DNA of 64,000 nucleotides from Rhodobacteraceae bacterium SB2. Its GTDB lineage: Bacteria; Pseudomonadota; Alphaproteobacteria; Rhodobacterales; Rhodobacteraceae. Of this stretch, positions 40,417-50,436 are shown one piece after another. Numbering within the stretch: position 1 is the first letter of the stretch; the number at the start of each line of letters is the position of its first letter. A program made the translations under genes and the position numbers. The notes beneath the pieces were generated by a model. It was not told the origin of the DNA. It saw nothing but the letters and a program-made list of their open reading frames with translations, and did not search any database. The stretch covers positions 248,001 through 312,000 of the forward strand of contig LGRT01000004.1 of the NCBI GenBank assembly GCA_001642945.1, written 5' to 3'.

Positions 40417-40914
40417 TTATCCGTTTTTATCACGATCGGCTATAGTCGGATCTTGCGAGTGCGGCGCAAACATCAGCCCGATGGCACCCAGAAAAATTGC
40501 CACATCTGCAACGTTAAAAACAAAGGGGTTTTCGATGCCGCAACACGACATGTTTAAAAAATCTGCTACCGCGCCATAGATCAACCGGTCTAGGGCATTG
40601 CCAAGCGCGCCGCCAATCAAAAGCCCCGCCGCCACTGGCGTTAACCGCCCCCTGCCCTGCCGGATAGCCCAGATGGCTACACCGGCAGAAATCCCCAGCG
40701 CAATCAAAATCAGCGCGGTCCTTTGAACCTCGGATTGGCCGGAGAACAGGCCGAAATTCACCCCATAATTCCAAGCCATTCGGAAATTCAAAAAGGGCGC
40801 AAAAACATCAATCTCTTGCAGGTTTATGAGGTCAAGCCAAAACACCACATAGAGCTTGCTGATCTGATCAAACGCAAAGCTTACAACCGCCGTTAGGACC
40901 ATGAGCTTGGTCAT
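40417..40914 (-). CDS. lspA: Lipoprotein signal peptidase II
   Basis: LspA removes signal peptides from diacylated prolipoproteins. The 165-residue product has four hydrophobic helices and the catalytic aspartates in [10 protein letters not shown] and [12 protein letters not shown] start at the ATG at 40914; a TTG upstream would overlap the purH stop. It lies just before the DUF3035 lipoprotein gene. Confidence 0.93.
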   Translation of the reverse strand: MTKLMVLTAVVSFAFDQISKLYVVFWLDLINLQEIDVFAPFLNFRMAWNYGVNFGLFSGQSEVQRTALILIALGISAGVAIWAIRQGRGRLTPVAAGLLIGGALGNALDRLIYGAVADFLNMSCCGIENPFVFNVADVAIFLGAIGLMFAPHSQDPTIADRDKNG

Positions 40915-40916
40915 TC

Positions 40917-42506
40917 TCAATGCCTAAAATGCCGCATGCCGGTAAACACCATCGCCAATCCGGCCGCGTCAGCCGCCGCAATCACATCCTCATCGCGCAT
41001 GGATCCACCAGGTTGTATAACCGCCGTTGCACCCGCCTCTGCAGCGGTTAGCAACCCATCTGCAAAAGGGAAAAAGGCATCAGAAGCCACCACAGAGCCT
41101 TGTGTTAAAGGCGCCTCTAACCCGAGCAGCTCGGACATATCCTGCGCTTTGCGCGCAGCAATACGGCAGCTGTCAACCCGGCTCATCTGTCCTGCGCCCA
41201 CGCCAACCGTTGCCCCCTCTTTCACATAGACGATCGCGTTTGACTTCACATGTTTGGCGACTTTCCACGCGAACAGAAGATCCGCCATTTCCTGTTCACT
41301 CGGCGCCCGCTTGGTAACCACCGATAGATCCTCTTGCAAACGCAACCCATTATCTTTGTTTTGCAATAAGAACCCCCCTGACACTTGCCGAATAACCTGC
41401 GCGGCGGTTGCTGGGTCTGCCAAGGCGCCCGTTGTCAAAAGCCTCAGGTTTTTCTTGGCGGCAAAGATCTCCATAGCTTCCGCCGTCGCATCTGGCGCGA
41501 TCACCACTTCAGTGAAAATACCGGTTATTTCTTGCGCAGTCCGCGCATCCAAAGTTTGGTTAAACGCAACGATACCACCAAATGCACTGGTACGATCACA
41601 ATCAAAAGCAGCCCGATAGGCGGCGCTTAGATCAGCGCCACGCGCCACACCGCAGGGGTTGGCATGTTTGATTATGGCGCAGGCGGCCCCGTCTTCGGGC
41701 GCAAACTCGCTCACCAATTCGAAAGCCGCATCCGTGTCATTAATATTATTATAGGATAATTCTTTCCCTTGATGCTGGATTGCGCTTGCAACGCCCGGCC
41801 TGCCGCTGCCATCCACGTAAAAGCTGGCCGATTGATGCGGGTTTTCACCATAACGCAACCTTTGCGCCAAACGGCCCGATAGGCTGTGGCGGCTTGGTGC
41901 CGGTTCTCCCAAAGCCTGCGCCATCCAAGTAGAAACGGCGGCGTCATATCCGGCCGTATGCGCATAGGCCCGTTGCGCCATTGCTTGGCGAAACGCATAG
42001 GATGTTTGCCCCTCTTGCGCGGCCAACTCGGCCAAAAGCGCATCATAATCCTGCACATCCACCACGGTTGTTACAAAGCCATGATTCTTGGCGGCAGCCC
42101 GGATCATTGCCGGCCCCCCAATATCGATATTCTCAACGCAGGTCGCGTAATCGCCGCCCGCAGCAACGGTTTCTTCAAACGGGTATAAATTCACGATCAA
42201 TAAATCAATCCCACCGATCCCATGCGCTTGCATCGCCGCAACGTGATCCGCATTATCGCGCAATGCCAGCAGCCCGCCATGCACATTAGGATGCAACGTT
42301 TTCACCCGGCCATCCATCATCTCGGGAAAGCCTGTCACCTCTGCGACATCTCGCACCTCAAGCCCCGCATCCCGCAACGTTTTTGCGCTGCCGCCGGTTG
42401 AAAGCAGTTCAATACCGCCGGCCGCCAAAACATGCGCAAGCTCAACCAAGCCGGTTTTATCTGAAACGGAAATCAAGGCGCGGCGAACGGGAAACAAATC
42501 GGTCAT
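40917..42506 (-). CDS. purH: Bifunctional AICAR transformylase/IMP cyclohydrolase
   Basis: PurH carries out the last two steps of IMP synthesis. The 529-residue product has the N-terminal MGS-like cyclohydrolase domain ([42 protein letters not shown]) and the C-terminal transformylase domain with the [10 protein letters not shown] motif (Lys-His catalytic pair). Length and start are standard. Confidence 0.97.
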   Translation of the reverse strand: MTDLFPVRRALISVSDKTGLVELAHVLAAGGIELLSTGGSAKTLRDAGLEVRDVAEVTGFPEMMDGRVKTLHPNVHGGLLALRDNADHVAAMQAHGIGGIDLLIVNLYPFEETVAAGGDYATCVENIDIGGPAMIRAAAKNHGFVTTVVDVQDYDALLAELAAQEGQTSYAFRQAMAQRAYAHTAGYDAAVSTWMAQALGEPAPSRHSLSGRLAQRLRYGENPHQSASFYVDGSGRPGVASAIQHQGKELSYNNINDTDAAFELVSEFAPEDGAACAIIKHANPCGVARGADLSAAYRAAFDCDRTSAFGGIVAFNQTLDARTAQEITGIFTEVVIAPDATAEAMEIFAAKKNLRLLTTGALADPATAAQVIRQVSGGFLLQNKDNGLRLQEDLSVVTKRAPSEQEMADLLFAWKVAKHVKSNAIVYVKEGATVGVGAGQMSRVDSCRIAARKAQDMSELLGLEAPLTQGSVVASDAFFPFADGLLTAAEAGATAVIQPGGSMRDEDVIAAADAAGLAMVFTGMRHFRH

Positions 42507-42521
42507 ATATATTTTTCCATT

Positions 42522-44273
42522 TTATGTCTGGATGGCGTAACGCATTTCATGATCGCGCTCACGCCTCAATTGTTCAGGGGGGCGGGTTCTGGTGAGAACC
42601 CAATTGATGCGTGTCGCATAACTTATTGCGCTCTGAGATAAAACCACCTGTTTTGTGGCCCGCGGCTGTAACGCCTGACGCTCAAGATACACGCTGCTTT
42701 CCAAAGCCAGCTTAACAGTCGCGTCAGTGCTTAACGCCCAGGTTTCAGAATTTGGCAATATCAGCACCGCTTGCCCGCCCGTAGGGTGAATTCTGACCAC
42801 AATATCAGGATGCAAATGAAACCGAAGCTTGCAGGAAAACCCTTGCAAGCCTTGGCGCCGCATAAATTGATCAAACAGCAACTTATCGCGCGCGGCAACC
42901 GCGATCAGAACCTCTTCACCACTGAGCAGATCCCCATCTGGCGATAAAGTGAGCGTTCGGGCATGGGTTAAGCCCGTTTTGGCGAGAAACCCATTATGGC
43001 CACCTTCAAATTTTTGCCCTGCTGTCGACAATGATAACGCGCTGGGGAATTCAGACGGCCCATTTACCAAAGCATCACGGCGCTGGCCGGAAAACCATAA
43101 ACGGGGGCCCAGTTCAGCGCTGACAAAATCTTCGATGACAAGAGTGGAATGCGAGGCGGTGCCGCGCCCGGTTCGGCGCCAATCTTCGCCAAAGCGTCGC
43201 CCCGACCCGCAATTCACGATCACCGGATGGCGCCCAGAAGTGAGCTCGAAGGCCAAACTTGACGCATGCGCGTTGATCGAGGCCCGCCCCTGCGGCAAGG
43301 CCCCAGCATCAATCAACACGCTGCTGGCGCCCGCGCTTAAGCGGGCGAAACCCATTGCCAAACCGCTCTGCGGAAACCCCCTGCTGCCCGAGGCTGCCAA
43401 AGCCTGATCAAGCCGCCCCGAAAACCCGCGACCACCGCCATGAAAGCGTGCCAATCCACCATCTTTATGGCGCAGCATGCGCAATGTCGGCGCGATGCGT
43501 TGGATCGCATCCAAATGTAAATCGGCTGGGGTCCAACCGGCGGCGCGCAACGCCGCTGCCGTCCAGCTTAAAAGCGAAAAAATATCCAAAAGTTCTTCGG
43601 GATTGCGCGAGAAAATACTGCCGGTGGCGTCAATTTGAACGCGGCATTCATGCGCCAAAGCCCGCGTTGCCGGCGCTACCAAAGGGTGCAAAAGCTTGAT
43701 CGCAAGCGCTGCAGAAATCAAACCCGCCAAGGCTTCAAAGCGCGGCAAACCCGGCGATACAGAGGGCCATCTTTTTGAGATGAATACAGCTTGCTTGGCA
43801 AGAGCCTCTACAAAATCCGCCCGTCGGCTTGAATCCGCGCCATCAAGCAGCATCACGCTGTGATGTAACCAACGCAAAACCCGCCGACCGGCGATATCGG
43901 CCCGCCATCCAGGACCACCGCCGCGCCCAAACCGGTCGATCCAAAGATCCACCCACGCCTGCGCCATCGCGCCACTTTTACGGCCCCCGAATGCTGCCAA
44001 ATGATCCAGCCAAACCGATCCATGAAGATCCAAAATCGCAGCCTGGTCAGACAGGCTCAGATCCCACAAAGCATTGTGCTGCAAATCCACCTGATGGCCC
44101 TGCAAAACAAATTGACCCGACACAATTTGCCGACCCAATTCAGGGCTGCCAATCGAACGTGGCTCGACCTCAAGCAAGTCGGTCACTGGAAATGATTTTA
44201 GGCCAATCCAGCGCGCGGTTAACCTGTCGCCCAAACGCCTGTAGCGTGAAGAAAAATTGTGAGACGCCGCCAT
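42522..44273 (-). CDS. Heparinase II/III-like family protein
   Basis: A 583-residue protein with the heparinase II/III architecture: an N-terminal alpha-helical toroid (about 1-310) and a C-terminal beta-sandwich domain with GRGTASHSTLVIED, the conserved HSTL motif. The family cleaves acidic polysaccharides by beta-elimination, yet members in this rsmB-purH neighbourhood are conserved in Rhodobacteraceae with no known substrate. No signal peptide is evident, so a cytoplasmic role is possible. Confidence 0.85.
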   Translation of the reverse strand: MAASHNFSSRYRRLGDRLTARWIGLKSFPVTDLLEVEPRSIGSPELGRQIVSGQFVLQGHQVDLQHNALWDLSLSDQAAILDLHGSVWLDHLAAFGGRKSGAMAQAWVDLWIDRFGRGGGPGWRADIAGRRVLRWLHHSVMLLDGADSSRRADFVEALAKQAVFISKRWPSVSPGLPRFEALAGLISAALAIKLLHPLVAPATRALAHECRVQIDATGSIFSRNPEELLDIFSLLSWTAAALRAAGWTPADLHLDAIQRIAPTLRMLRHKDGGLARFHGGGRGFSGRLDQALAASGSRGFPQSGLAMGFARLSAGASSVLIDAGALPQGRASINAHASSLAFELTSGRHPVIVNCGSGRRFGEDWRRTGRGTASHSTLVIEDFVSAELGPRLWFSGQRRDALVNGPSEFPSALSLSTAGQKFEGGHNGFLAKTGLTHARTLTLSPDGDLLSGEEVLIAVAARDKLLFDQFMRRQGLQGFSCKLRFHLHPDIVVRIHPTGGQAVLILPNSETWALSTDATVKLALESSVYLERQALQPRATKQVVLSQSAISYATRINWVLTRTRPPEQLRRERDHEMRYAIQT

Positions 44274-44355
44274 GTTCTATGCCCCTTGGCGCTTGCATTG
44301 GCCCAAGGGCAGTATAGAAAACGCGCCGTAACAAGTCACGCGGCAAATACGCATG

Positions 44356-45633
44356 TTACGCCCAGCGCAACACTGTAATGAAAAAGCCATCCATGCCGCC
44401 ATGCTCTGCCCAAAAATCGGGTCGCAACCGCAGCCCTAATTCTGCAACCCGCCATTCTTGCGCGATAAAATCCTTGTCCAATGCGCTGTGATCCACGCGC
44501 AGGCTTGGATGCTTTTGTAACGCGTTCTCAATCTGCGCTTCACCCTCATCCGGCAGCAGCGAACAAGTGCAATAAACCAACCGCCCATGTGCCGCCATGC
44601 GCTCCAAAGCGTGGTCCAATAACTGCGCCTGAAGATCAAAAAGCGCTGAAAACTGTGCCCCATCTTTGGCGAAGGGCAGATCAGGATGCCGCCGAATGGT
44701 TCCGGTGGCCGAACATGGCGCGTCCAACACAACCACATCATAGTCTGTACGCCCATGCGCCCGCGCATCCGCCACGATGATATCAGCCTTGAGACCCGTT
44801 CTGTCTAAATTTTCATGCAAGCGCTGCAATCGGGATTGCGAAATATCAAGCGCCGTGGTGCTGGCGCCAGCGGCGCTAAGCTGCATGGTTTTACCGCCCG
44901 GGGCGGCGCAAAGATCCAAAGCCTTTTGACCCGATAAATCGCCAAGCAACCGCACTGGCAGAGCCGCAGCTGCATCTTGCACCCACCAATCTCCACTGGC
45001 AAATCCGGGGCGCGCGGTCAACGCACCCTCTGCGCTGAGGCGGATGCTGCCTCCTGGCAACACAGTGCCATTTAACTGCGCGGCCCAATCAGCAGCGCGG
45101 GCGGGATCTTTCAGCGTTATATCGATAGGAACTGATTTAAAATGCGCCAATTCAATTGACCCCATCGCCGAAGCCCCATAGGCCTCAACCAAAGGCTGAC
45201 GCAGCCAAGAGGGCAGGCGCGGCACGCGCAACTTCTGCCAATCTTCCGGACCAGTTTGTGCCACTTTGCGCAACACCGCATTTATCAAACCTTTAAACGA
45301 GGCTGTGCGTTTGCTGTTGCCCGCAAGCGCAACGGCTTCATTCACAATCCCATGCGCATCCCCCCCCCGGCACAGCTCGACAACCGCCAGACGCAGGATA
45401 TTACGCACGCCAAGCGGCGGGTTTTTGCGGATATGTTTGGCCAGCAAACGGTCAGCACGCTCTAGCCCGCGCAGCGTCTCCAGCGCCAAACGCTGCGCGC
45501 GCGCGCGCGCCTCAGGTGCCAGCGGCGCCAAAATATTTTCGGCAAGCAATTCTGCAATCAATTTGCCCTCAAGCAAAACCCCATTCAGCAGCTGCACGGC
45601 AGCGGCCCTTGGCGAAAGGTGAGGTTTTACCAT
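44356..45633 (-). CDS. rsmB: 16S rRNA (cytosine-967) C5-methyltransferase RsmB
   Basis: A 425-residue RsmB/Sun-type RNA methyltransferase. An N-terminal NusB-like domain (1-140) is followed by the methyltransferase core with LCAAPGGKTMQL (SAM binding), VVLDAPCSATGTIRRHPD (a catalytic-region cysteine) and CTCSLLPDEGE (the nucleophile cysteine). I start at the ATG at 45633 with AAGGA 7 bases upstream rather than a TTG at 45639. Confidence 0.94.
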   Translation of the reverse strand: MVKPHLSPRAAAVQLLNGVLLEGKLIAELLAENILAPLAPEARARAQRLALETLRGLERADRLLAKHIRKNPPLGVRNILRLAVVELCRGGDAHGIVNEAVALAGNSKRTASFKGLINAVLRKVAQTGPEDWQKLRVPRLPSWLRQPLVEAYGASAMGSIELAHFKSVPIDITLKDPARAADWAAQLNGTVLPGGSIRLSAEGALTARPGFASGDWWVQDAAAALPVRLLGDLSGQKALDLCAAPGGKTMQLSAAGASTTALDISQSRLQRLHENLDRTGLKADIIVADARAHGRTDYDVVVLDAPCSATGTIRRHPDLPFAKDGAQFSALFDLQAQLLDHALERMAAHGRLVYCTCSLLPDEGEAQIENALQKHPSLRVDHSALDKDFIAQEWRVAELGLRLRPDFWAEHGGMDGFFITVLRWA

Positions 45634-45699
45634 AGTCAAATCCTTGCATTTATCAGAGCCGAGCGTATATCTATCTCACCACAAAGAGGAAAGCCCCGA

Positions 45700-45876
45700 G
45701 TGTCTCAAGACCGCAAAGATCTGCCCGCTGCCGCGATCCGTGCCTTGGCCGAAGCCGAAGCGCGTCGCCAGACTGCCAAAAACACGCCTCTTCCTAAAGA
45801 GCTGGGTGGCCGCGATGGACCCGAACCCGTGCGCTATGGAGATTGGGAGAAAAAAGGCTTGGCGGTCGATTTTTAG
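45700..45876 (+). CDS. DUF1674 protein, succinate dehydrogenase assembly factor 4-like
   Basis: A 58-residue protein whose C-terminus (PLPKELGGRDGPEPVRYGDW) is the DUF1674/SDHAF4 signature. The mitochondrial relative helps assemble the flavoprotein subunit of succinate dehydrogenase; a similar role is inferred here. The start is GTG at 45700 with AGAGGA about 10 bases upstream. The stop is 3 bases from the convergent fmt stop. Confidence 0.85.
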   Translation: MSQDRKDLPAAAIRALAEAEARRQTAKNTPLPKELGGRDGPEPVRYGDWEKKGLAVDF

Positions 45877-45879
45877 GCC

Positions 45880-46797
45880 CTAGACAAGCTGCTCACCAGC
45901 AATAACAGGCGTTCCGCGCAGAAACTCAGCGGATGATTGCGCAGATTTACCAGCCCGCTGCAGCCGCGTAATCCGCAGCGCACCTGACCCACAGGCAATG
46001 CCAAGATCATCATCAAGAACAGTGCCTGCAGAGGCCAATGGCTGCTCACATGAGATCAGCGCTGATCCCAAAAACTTCACACGCTCACCGCGCAGCATCG
46101 CCCAAGCACCTGGAAAGGGCGATAAGCCGCGGATTTGGCGATCTAAAATTTCAGCCGGCAAAGACCAATCAATCTGCGCTTCGCTTTTGTCAATTTTCTG
46201 CGCATAGCAAATACCAACTGAAGATTGTGGCCGTGCTTGCAACTGAGATAAATCCTTCAGACTCTGCACAATCGACCGCGCGCCAAGGTCAGATAAACGC
46301 TCATGCAACGCGGCGGTTGTCTCATCTGGCGCGATTGAAATTGTTTCTTGATATAAAACCGGCCCGGTATCGAGCCCAGCTTCCATTTGCATAATGCAGA
46401 TGCCGGTCTCGCGATCACCCGCCATAATCGCCCGATGGATGGGCGCGGCTCCACGCCAGCGCGGCAATAAAGACGCATGGATATTCAAACATCCATGCGC
46501 TGGCGCATCCAGCAGCTCTTGCGGCAGCAACAGCCCATATGCCACAACCACCGCCGCATCCGCCCGCAACTCAAAAAAAGCAGCCTGCTCCTCTGCCTCT
46601 TTCAGCGAGGCTGGATGACGCACGTCAAGCGTTAACGCAAGCGCGCGCGCATGCACAGGACAAGGGCGTTGTTTTTTGCCCCGCCCTGCCGGCCTAGGCG
46701 GCTGCGTATAAACCGCAACGATCTCATGCCCTGCGGCGACCAACGCCTCTAAGACCGGCACGGAAAACGCCGGACTGCCCATAAAAATCAACCTCAT
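45880..46797 (-). CDS. fmt: Methionyl-tRNA formyltransferase
   Basis: Fmt formylates initiator Met-tRNA using 10-formyltetrahydrofolate. The 305-residue product has [19 protein letters not shown] at the start, [18 protein letters not shown] (about 107-124; folate site) and the C-terminal OB-like domain. It follows two deformylase genes, and its ATG overlaps the upstream stop. Confidence 0.97.
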   Translation of the reverse strand: MRLIFMGSPAFSVPVLEALVAAGHEIVAVYTQPPRPAGRGKKQRPCPVHARALALTLDVRHPASLKEAEEQAAFFELRADAAVVVAYGLLLPQELLDAPAHGCLNIHASLLPRWRGAAPIHRAIMAGDRETGICIMQMEAGLDTGPVLYQETISIAPDETTAALHERLSDLGARSIVQSLKDLSQLQARPQSSVGICYAQKIDKSEAQIDWSLPAEILDRQIRGLSPFPGAWAMLRGERVKFLGSALISCEQPLASAGTVLDDDLGIACGSGALRITRLQRAGKSAQSSAEFLRGTPVIAGEQLV

Positions 46798-47288
46798 GAC
46801 AGTTTCCTTGCTTTGCGAAGCAACATATCGCGCCGCGTTTTCGACAGATGATCAAAATACATTTTTCCATTCAAATGATCTATTTGATGTTGCAAAGAGG
46901 TCGCCCATAAGCCAACGAAATCTTCGGTCTGCAGGGCACCTTGCGAATCTAAAAAACGCGCGGTGATTGCACGTGGTCGTTTAATCTGCGCGCTAACCCC
47001 TGGTAAATTCGGGCTGGCCTCTTCATAGCTGCGCAGCTCGATCGACGCATGAAGCACTTCCGGATTTGCCATACAAATGGCTTGCCCGCGCGCGTTTGAG
47101 GCGTCAATCACAGCCAAGCGCAGCATTTTGCCGATTTGCGGCGCTGCCAAACCGACCCCGGGCATGGCCTCCATCGTATCGATCATATCTCGCCAAAGGG
47201 CATGAATATCTTCTGTGATCTCTGAAATAGCCTTGGCCGGTCGACGCAGGCGTGGATCAGGCCAAGCCAAACAGTGGCGCACGCCCAT
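46794..47288 (-). CDS. Peptide deformylase paralogue with degenerate active site
   Basis: A 164-residue protein with the deformylase fold: [10 protein letters not shown] (motif 1) is intact. Motif 2, normally EGCLS, reads EEASPNLPG, so the metal-ligand Cys is Ser92. Motif 3, normally QHEIDH, reads QHQIDHLNG, so the catalytic Glu is Gln135 while both His ligands remain. Such changes should abolish metal binding and deformylation. I recall the same altered motifs in other roseobacters, which would make it a maintained lineage, not a decaying gene. It lies between fmt and a normal deformylase gene; its stop overlaps fmt. Confidence 0.88.
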   Translation of the reverse strand: MGVRHCLAWPDPRLRRPAKAISEITEDIHALWRDMIDTMEAMPGVGLAAPQIGKMLRLAVIDASNARGQAICMANPEVLHASIELRSYEEASPNLPGVSAQIKRPRAITARFLDSQGALQTEDFVGLWATSLQHQIDHLNGKMYFDHLSKTRRDMLLRKARKLS

Positions 47289-47290
47289 GC

Positions 47291-47818
47291 TTATTCGGCC
47301 CTGCCGCGCGCGATCTCACGCTTAAATTTCTGCATTTTACGCGTGATCATCTGGCGTTTGATCGCGCCTAAATAATCGATAAAAAGCTTGCCATTCAAAT
47401 GATCAATTTCATGCTGAATGCAGGTGGCCCAAAGACCGTCAAACCCCGCCTTATGCTCTGCCCCATTTTGATCGAACCAGAGCACTTCAACTTCACTGGG
47501 CCGCGTCACTTCGGCAAAATGTTCAGGGATCGATAAACACCCTTCTTCATATATATTTGTCTCGTCAGATTGGGCAGTGATCTGCGGGTTTATCATAATT
47601 TTCGGATCTGGCGCGGCGCCATCTTCCTTGACGCAATCCAAAACCACAATCCGCTCTAACAAGCCGATTTGCGGTGCGGCCAAGCCAATGCCAGGCGCAT
47701 CATACATCGTTTCCAACATATCTTCTGCCAAGCCTCGCACCGCATCGGTAATATCGACAACATCGGCGCAGGCTTTTTTCAAGCGTGGATCGGGATGAAA
47801 AAGAATAGGTCTGATCAT
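47291..47818 (-). CDS. def: Peptide deformylase
   Basis: This enzyme removes formyl from nascent N-terminal methionine. The 175-residue product has all three motifs intact: [10 protein letters not shown] (43-52), EEGCLSIPE (Cys94) and QHEIDHLNG (His136, Glu137, His140). The start MIRPILFHPDPRLKK is typical; longer upstream reading to 47950 is not supported by a ribosome site or family length. It is the active partner in the def-def-fmt cluster. Confidence 0.97.
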   Translation of the reverse strand: MIRPILFHPDPRLKKACADVVDITDAVRGLAEDMLETMYDAPGIGLAAPQIGLLERIVVLDCVKEDGAAPDPKIMINPQITAQSDETNIYEEGCLSIPEHFAEVTRPSEVEVLWFDQNGAEHKAGFDGLWATCIQHEIDHLNGKLFIDYLGAIKRQMITRKMQKFKREIARGRAE

Positions 47819-47913
47819 GCGCGTGATGTAAGACAAACCCAAAGCGGTTGCAACGGCTCTTGCGCCTAAGCGGCAATGCGATAGGGTTGCTAACGCACCT
47901 TTGGGAGGGTTGG

Positions 47914-49086
47914 ATGCATTTCGACGAGCAGATAGACCGGCGCGGTTCAAACTGTGACAAATGGGATAATATGGAAGCCAAATACGGCGTTTCGCCGGAA
48001 GATGGGTTGGCCATGTGGGTTGCCGATGGCGATTTCCGTCCCCCAGCTTGCGTGCAGCAGGCCGTGCAAGACATGGCCGCCCACGGTATTTACGGCTATT
48101 ATGGCGCGCTTGATCACTATCACAAGGCGATCTGTTGGTGGATGGAGACCCGCCATAACTGGCGGGTTGACCCCGATTGGATTTTCACCACCCATGGCTT
48201 GGGCAATGGCATCGCAATGTGCGTTGAAAGCTTTACCGAAGCGAAGGATGGCGTGGTACTTTTTTCCCCTGTTTATCACAGTTTTTACCGGATTATAAAA
48301 GCCAGCGGCCGAGCGATTACAGAATGCCCACTGGTAAATAATCAAGGACGCTATGAATTTGATTTCGAAGCGTATGACAGCCTGCTCACTGGGGCAGAGA
48401 AAATGCTGGTTCTATGCTCGCCGCAAAACCCCGGAGGCCGGGTTTGGACCAAAGCCGAATTGCAAGGCATTGCCGATTTTGCAAAACGCCATGACCTTAT
48501 TATTGTATCAGATGAAATCCACCATGATCTGATCTATCCGGGTAAAAAGCATATCGCGATGCCCTTGGTCGATGCCAGTATCCGCGACCGGCTGGTGATG
48601 ATGACCGCGACCACAAAATCGTTTAATATTGCCGGATGTCACACTGGCAATGTGATCATCGAGGATCGCAATTTGCGGGCAAGATTTGGGGCGAAAATGC
48701 GCGCGCTGGCGCTCAGCCCGAATAATTTTGGCATCGTAATGGCCACAGCAGCCTATAGCCCTGACGGGGCTTTATGGATTGATGGTTTAATGCGCTACTT
48801 AAATGAAAACCGGGCCATGTTTGAAACGGGGCTAAACGCGATTCCTGGTGCCAAAGCGATGCAACTTGAAGCCACCTATTTGTCTTGGATAGATTTCACA
48901 GATACCGGCATGACGCCGCAAGAAATTTCTACCCGCGTAGAGAAAGGCGCAAAAATCGCAGCCAATCACGGAGCCACTTTCGGTGCTGGTGGCGATTATT
49001 TTCTAAGGTTCAACTTAGCCCTTCCGAAACAACAAATCGAAGAGGCCGTCGGGCGATTACAAACCGCCTTTGGCGACTTGCAATAA
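47914..49086 (+). CDS. patB: PatB/MalY-type pyridoxal-phosphate C-S lyase
   Basis: A 390-residue fold-type I PLP enzyme of the MalY/PatB group, which cleaves cystathionine-like C-S bonds. It begins MHFDEQIDRRGSNCDKWDNM, a family start, with GGGAGG 5 bases before the ATG at 47914. The PLP lysine lies in TTKSFNIAG and the PLP-phosphate region in SPQNPGGRVW. Activity as cystathionine beta-lyase is likely; a regulatory MalY-like role cannot be excluded. Confidence 0.9.
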   Translation: MHFDEQIDRRGSNCDKWDNMEAKYGVSPEDGLAMWVADGDFRPPACVQQAVQDMAAHGIYGYYGALDHYHKAICWWMETRHNWRVDPDWIFTTHGLGNGIAMCVESFTEAKDGVVLFSPVYHSFYRIIKASGRAITECPLVNNQGRYEFDFEAYDSLLTGAEKMLVLCSPQNPGGRVWTKAELQGIADFAKRHDLIIVSDEIHHDLIYPGKKHIAMPLVDASIRDRLVMMTATTKSFNIAGCHTGNVIIEDRNLRARFGAKMRALALSPNNFGIVMATAAYSPDGALWIDGLMRYLNENRAMFETGLNAIPGAKAMQLEATYLSWIDFTDTGMTPQEISTRVEKGAKIAANHGATFGAGGDYFLRFNLALPKQQIEEAVGRLQTAFGDLQ

Positions 49087-49089
49087 ACC

Positions 49090-49434
49090 TCAGTTCAGCA
49101 AAGCCACTGGGGCATCGTGACGTTGCTCGAAATCCAAAGGCGGGCGATCTAACGCCACTGTGTTCCGTTTAAATTCAAAATGGACTTCTCCGTGTTCTTC
49201 TTGCGAGGCAACGATCAAACATTGATAGACATGTGTCGCGCCGTTAAACACATCAACCAAGCCACGCATATGCGGCGCTCCCTCGGCCGAGATAACAAAG
49301 CCTGTGTCCCAAAGCTTCAAGATGGGATAAATCTCACCGTCAAACTGAACCCGAAAACGACTTTTACGCTTCAATTCATCCGCCCGTGCCCGATCAAGGC
49401 CCTGCTGTACGTCTCGCGATAAAAATGTGCTCAT
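49090..49434 (-). CDS. Conserved hypothetical protein
   Basis: A 114-residue soluble protein that I recognise only as a conserved Rhodobacteraceae hypothetical. It starts MSTFLSRDVQQGLDRAR and contains a beta-rich stretch with a GFVISAEG turn that loosely resembles a PilZ-like fold, but the conserved c-di-GMP-binding motif is not seen. GGAAGAG precedes the ATG. It is convergent with patB, three bases apart. Confidence 0.75.
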   Translation of the reverse strand: MSTFLSRDVQQGLDRARADELKRKSRFRVQFDGEIYPILKLWDTGFVISAEGAPHMRGLVDVFNGATHVYQCLIVASQEEHGEVHFEFKRNTVALDRPPLDFEQRHDAPVALLN

Positions 49435-49909
49435 CGGCTCTTCCTATATTTTCATTAGAAATTCTGGCGCAGCGCGGCAAATTTTCAAGATCCCGGCGTA
49501 TCAATAGTTTCCAAATGCCAAACGCTTCTGCCGATTAGAAAAATCGCTTAGGCTTTACGACGCCGCGCAAGAGACCCCAGCTCCATTGTGGAAGCCTACA
49601 AGATCTTGTGCATGCCTGCAGGCGCCATGCCAAAACTCGTTTTATTGCGCCAAATTCCCGCCATGCGTAAAAAATTTACTTTTAAAACTAAGCGTGAAAC
49701 GTGCCCGGCAACTATGGCGCAAATACAACAAAATATCATTTTAAAAAAATGTATGTGGCTGACTCTTGGCGAAATTGCACGGATTCTAAGCCTGTTAAAT
49801 ACAAGAGCGAATCACAGCTTATCTAGAAAAGTATCCCGCTAATACCGGCCCCGTCAGAGCGTTTTAAAAACAGCGGGTGGTATCCTCTTAACCCCGCCCC
49901 GCCGCTTTC
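49435..49909. other. 475-bp intergenic region without a convincing gene
   Basis: This stretch separates the divergent-facing hypothetical gene and the broken response regulator. One open frame (49588-49842, plus strand) gives 84 residues of mixed, low-similarity sequence with an ordinary ATG but no ribosome site, domain or conserved pattern, so I do not call it a gene. The right end holds a possible terminator for the pseudogene (49864-49897). Confidence 0.6.
49864..49897 (-). terminator. Possible terminator after the response-regulator pseudogene
   Basis: On the minus strand a GCGGG arm is separated by 15 bases from CCCGC, then TGTTTTT follows. The loop is long and the stem short (5 bp), so the structure is weak; position after the stop at 49910 fits. 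Confidence 0.35.
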
Positions 49910-50272
49910 CTATGCGCGCTCGGCATAATGCTCAACCATCGCCACCAAATCATCTGGGGGCGTTTCGCTTTGCAAATAGGCGCAAGCGTTCGAACAATGC
50001 TGAAAAATCGAGCCATCCGAAAAGAAACTTGTATTGGTCACAAAAACCACACGCGCCTTGGGTCGGCGATAATTGGCGAAATCTAAAATTGCAAAAGCGC
50101 TGCCGTTTTTCAACACCAGATCTAAAACTATAATGTCAAACTCATCTTGCATGAGCGCTTTGACAGCCTCAGATTATGATCGCGCAAAACACACATCTGC
50201 ACCAGTGCGCTGCAGAGCGCGCTCCCAAAGACACCCCAATTCAAAATGACTTTCAACAATAAGCACCCTCAT
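49910..50272 (-). pseudogene. Response regulator receiver-domain gene broken by an in-frame stop
   Basis: Reading from the ATG at 50272 gives MRVLIVESHFELGCLWERAL and on to codon 32, then TAA at 50176-50174, then 87 further open codons to TAG at 49910. Both halves join into one single-domain CheY-like receiver: beta-1 VLIVE, phospho-acceptor Asp in DIIVLDLVL, VVFVTNT, and ACAYLQSETPPDDLVAMVEHY at the end. One base change (for example CAA or GAA to TAA) accounts for it. The downstream part could be made from an internal Met but lacks the first strand. A sequencing error or readthrough is also possible. Confidence 0.82.
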
Positions 50273-50436
50273 AAGACCCCCGCGCCGACACCAGAAAAAG
50301 AAAGGAATTGATCGATTATCAACGCAAAAAGTAATAACAAAAGGTTAATGATCACATAAAATGTTAATCATTTTGAAAGAACTTGAAACCAACCGCCGAA
50401 TAGACTTCTAGTGCTGCGCATAAAGACGGATGAAAT

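Noticed and set aside
49588-49842. Plus-strand 84-residue open frame in the gap after patB
   Set aside because: No ribosome site, no domain, amino-acid make-up unlike neighbouring genes, and it lies in a clearly non-coding, AT-rich gap.
50273-50436. CtrA box or cobalamin riboswitch before cobC
   Set aside because: Two TTAA elements occur but with 15 rather than 7 bases between them, and no cobalamin-aptamer core is visible.
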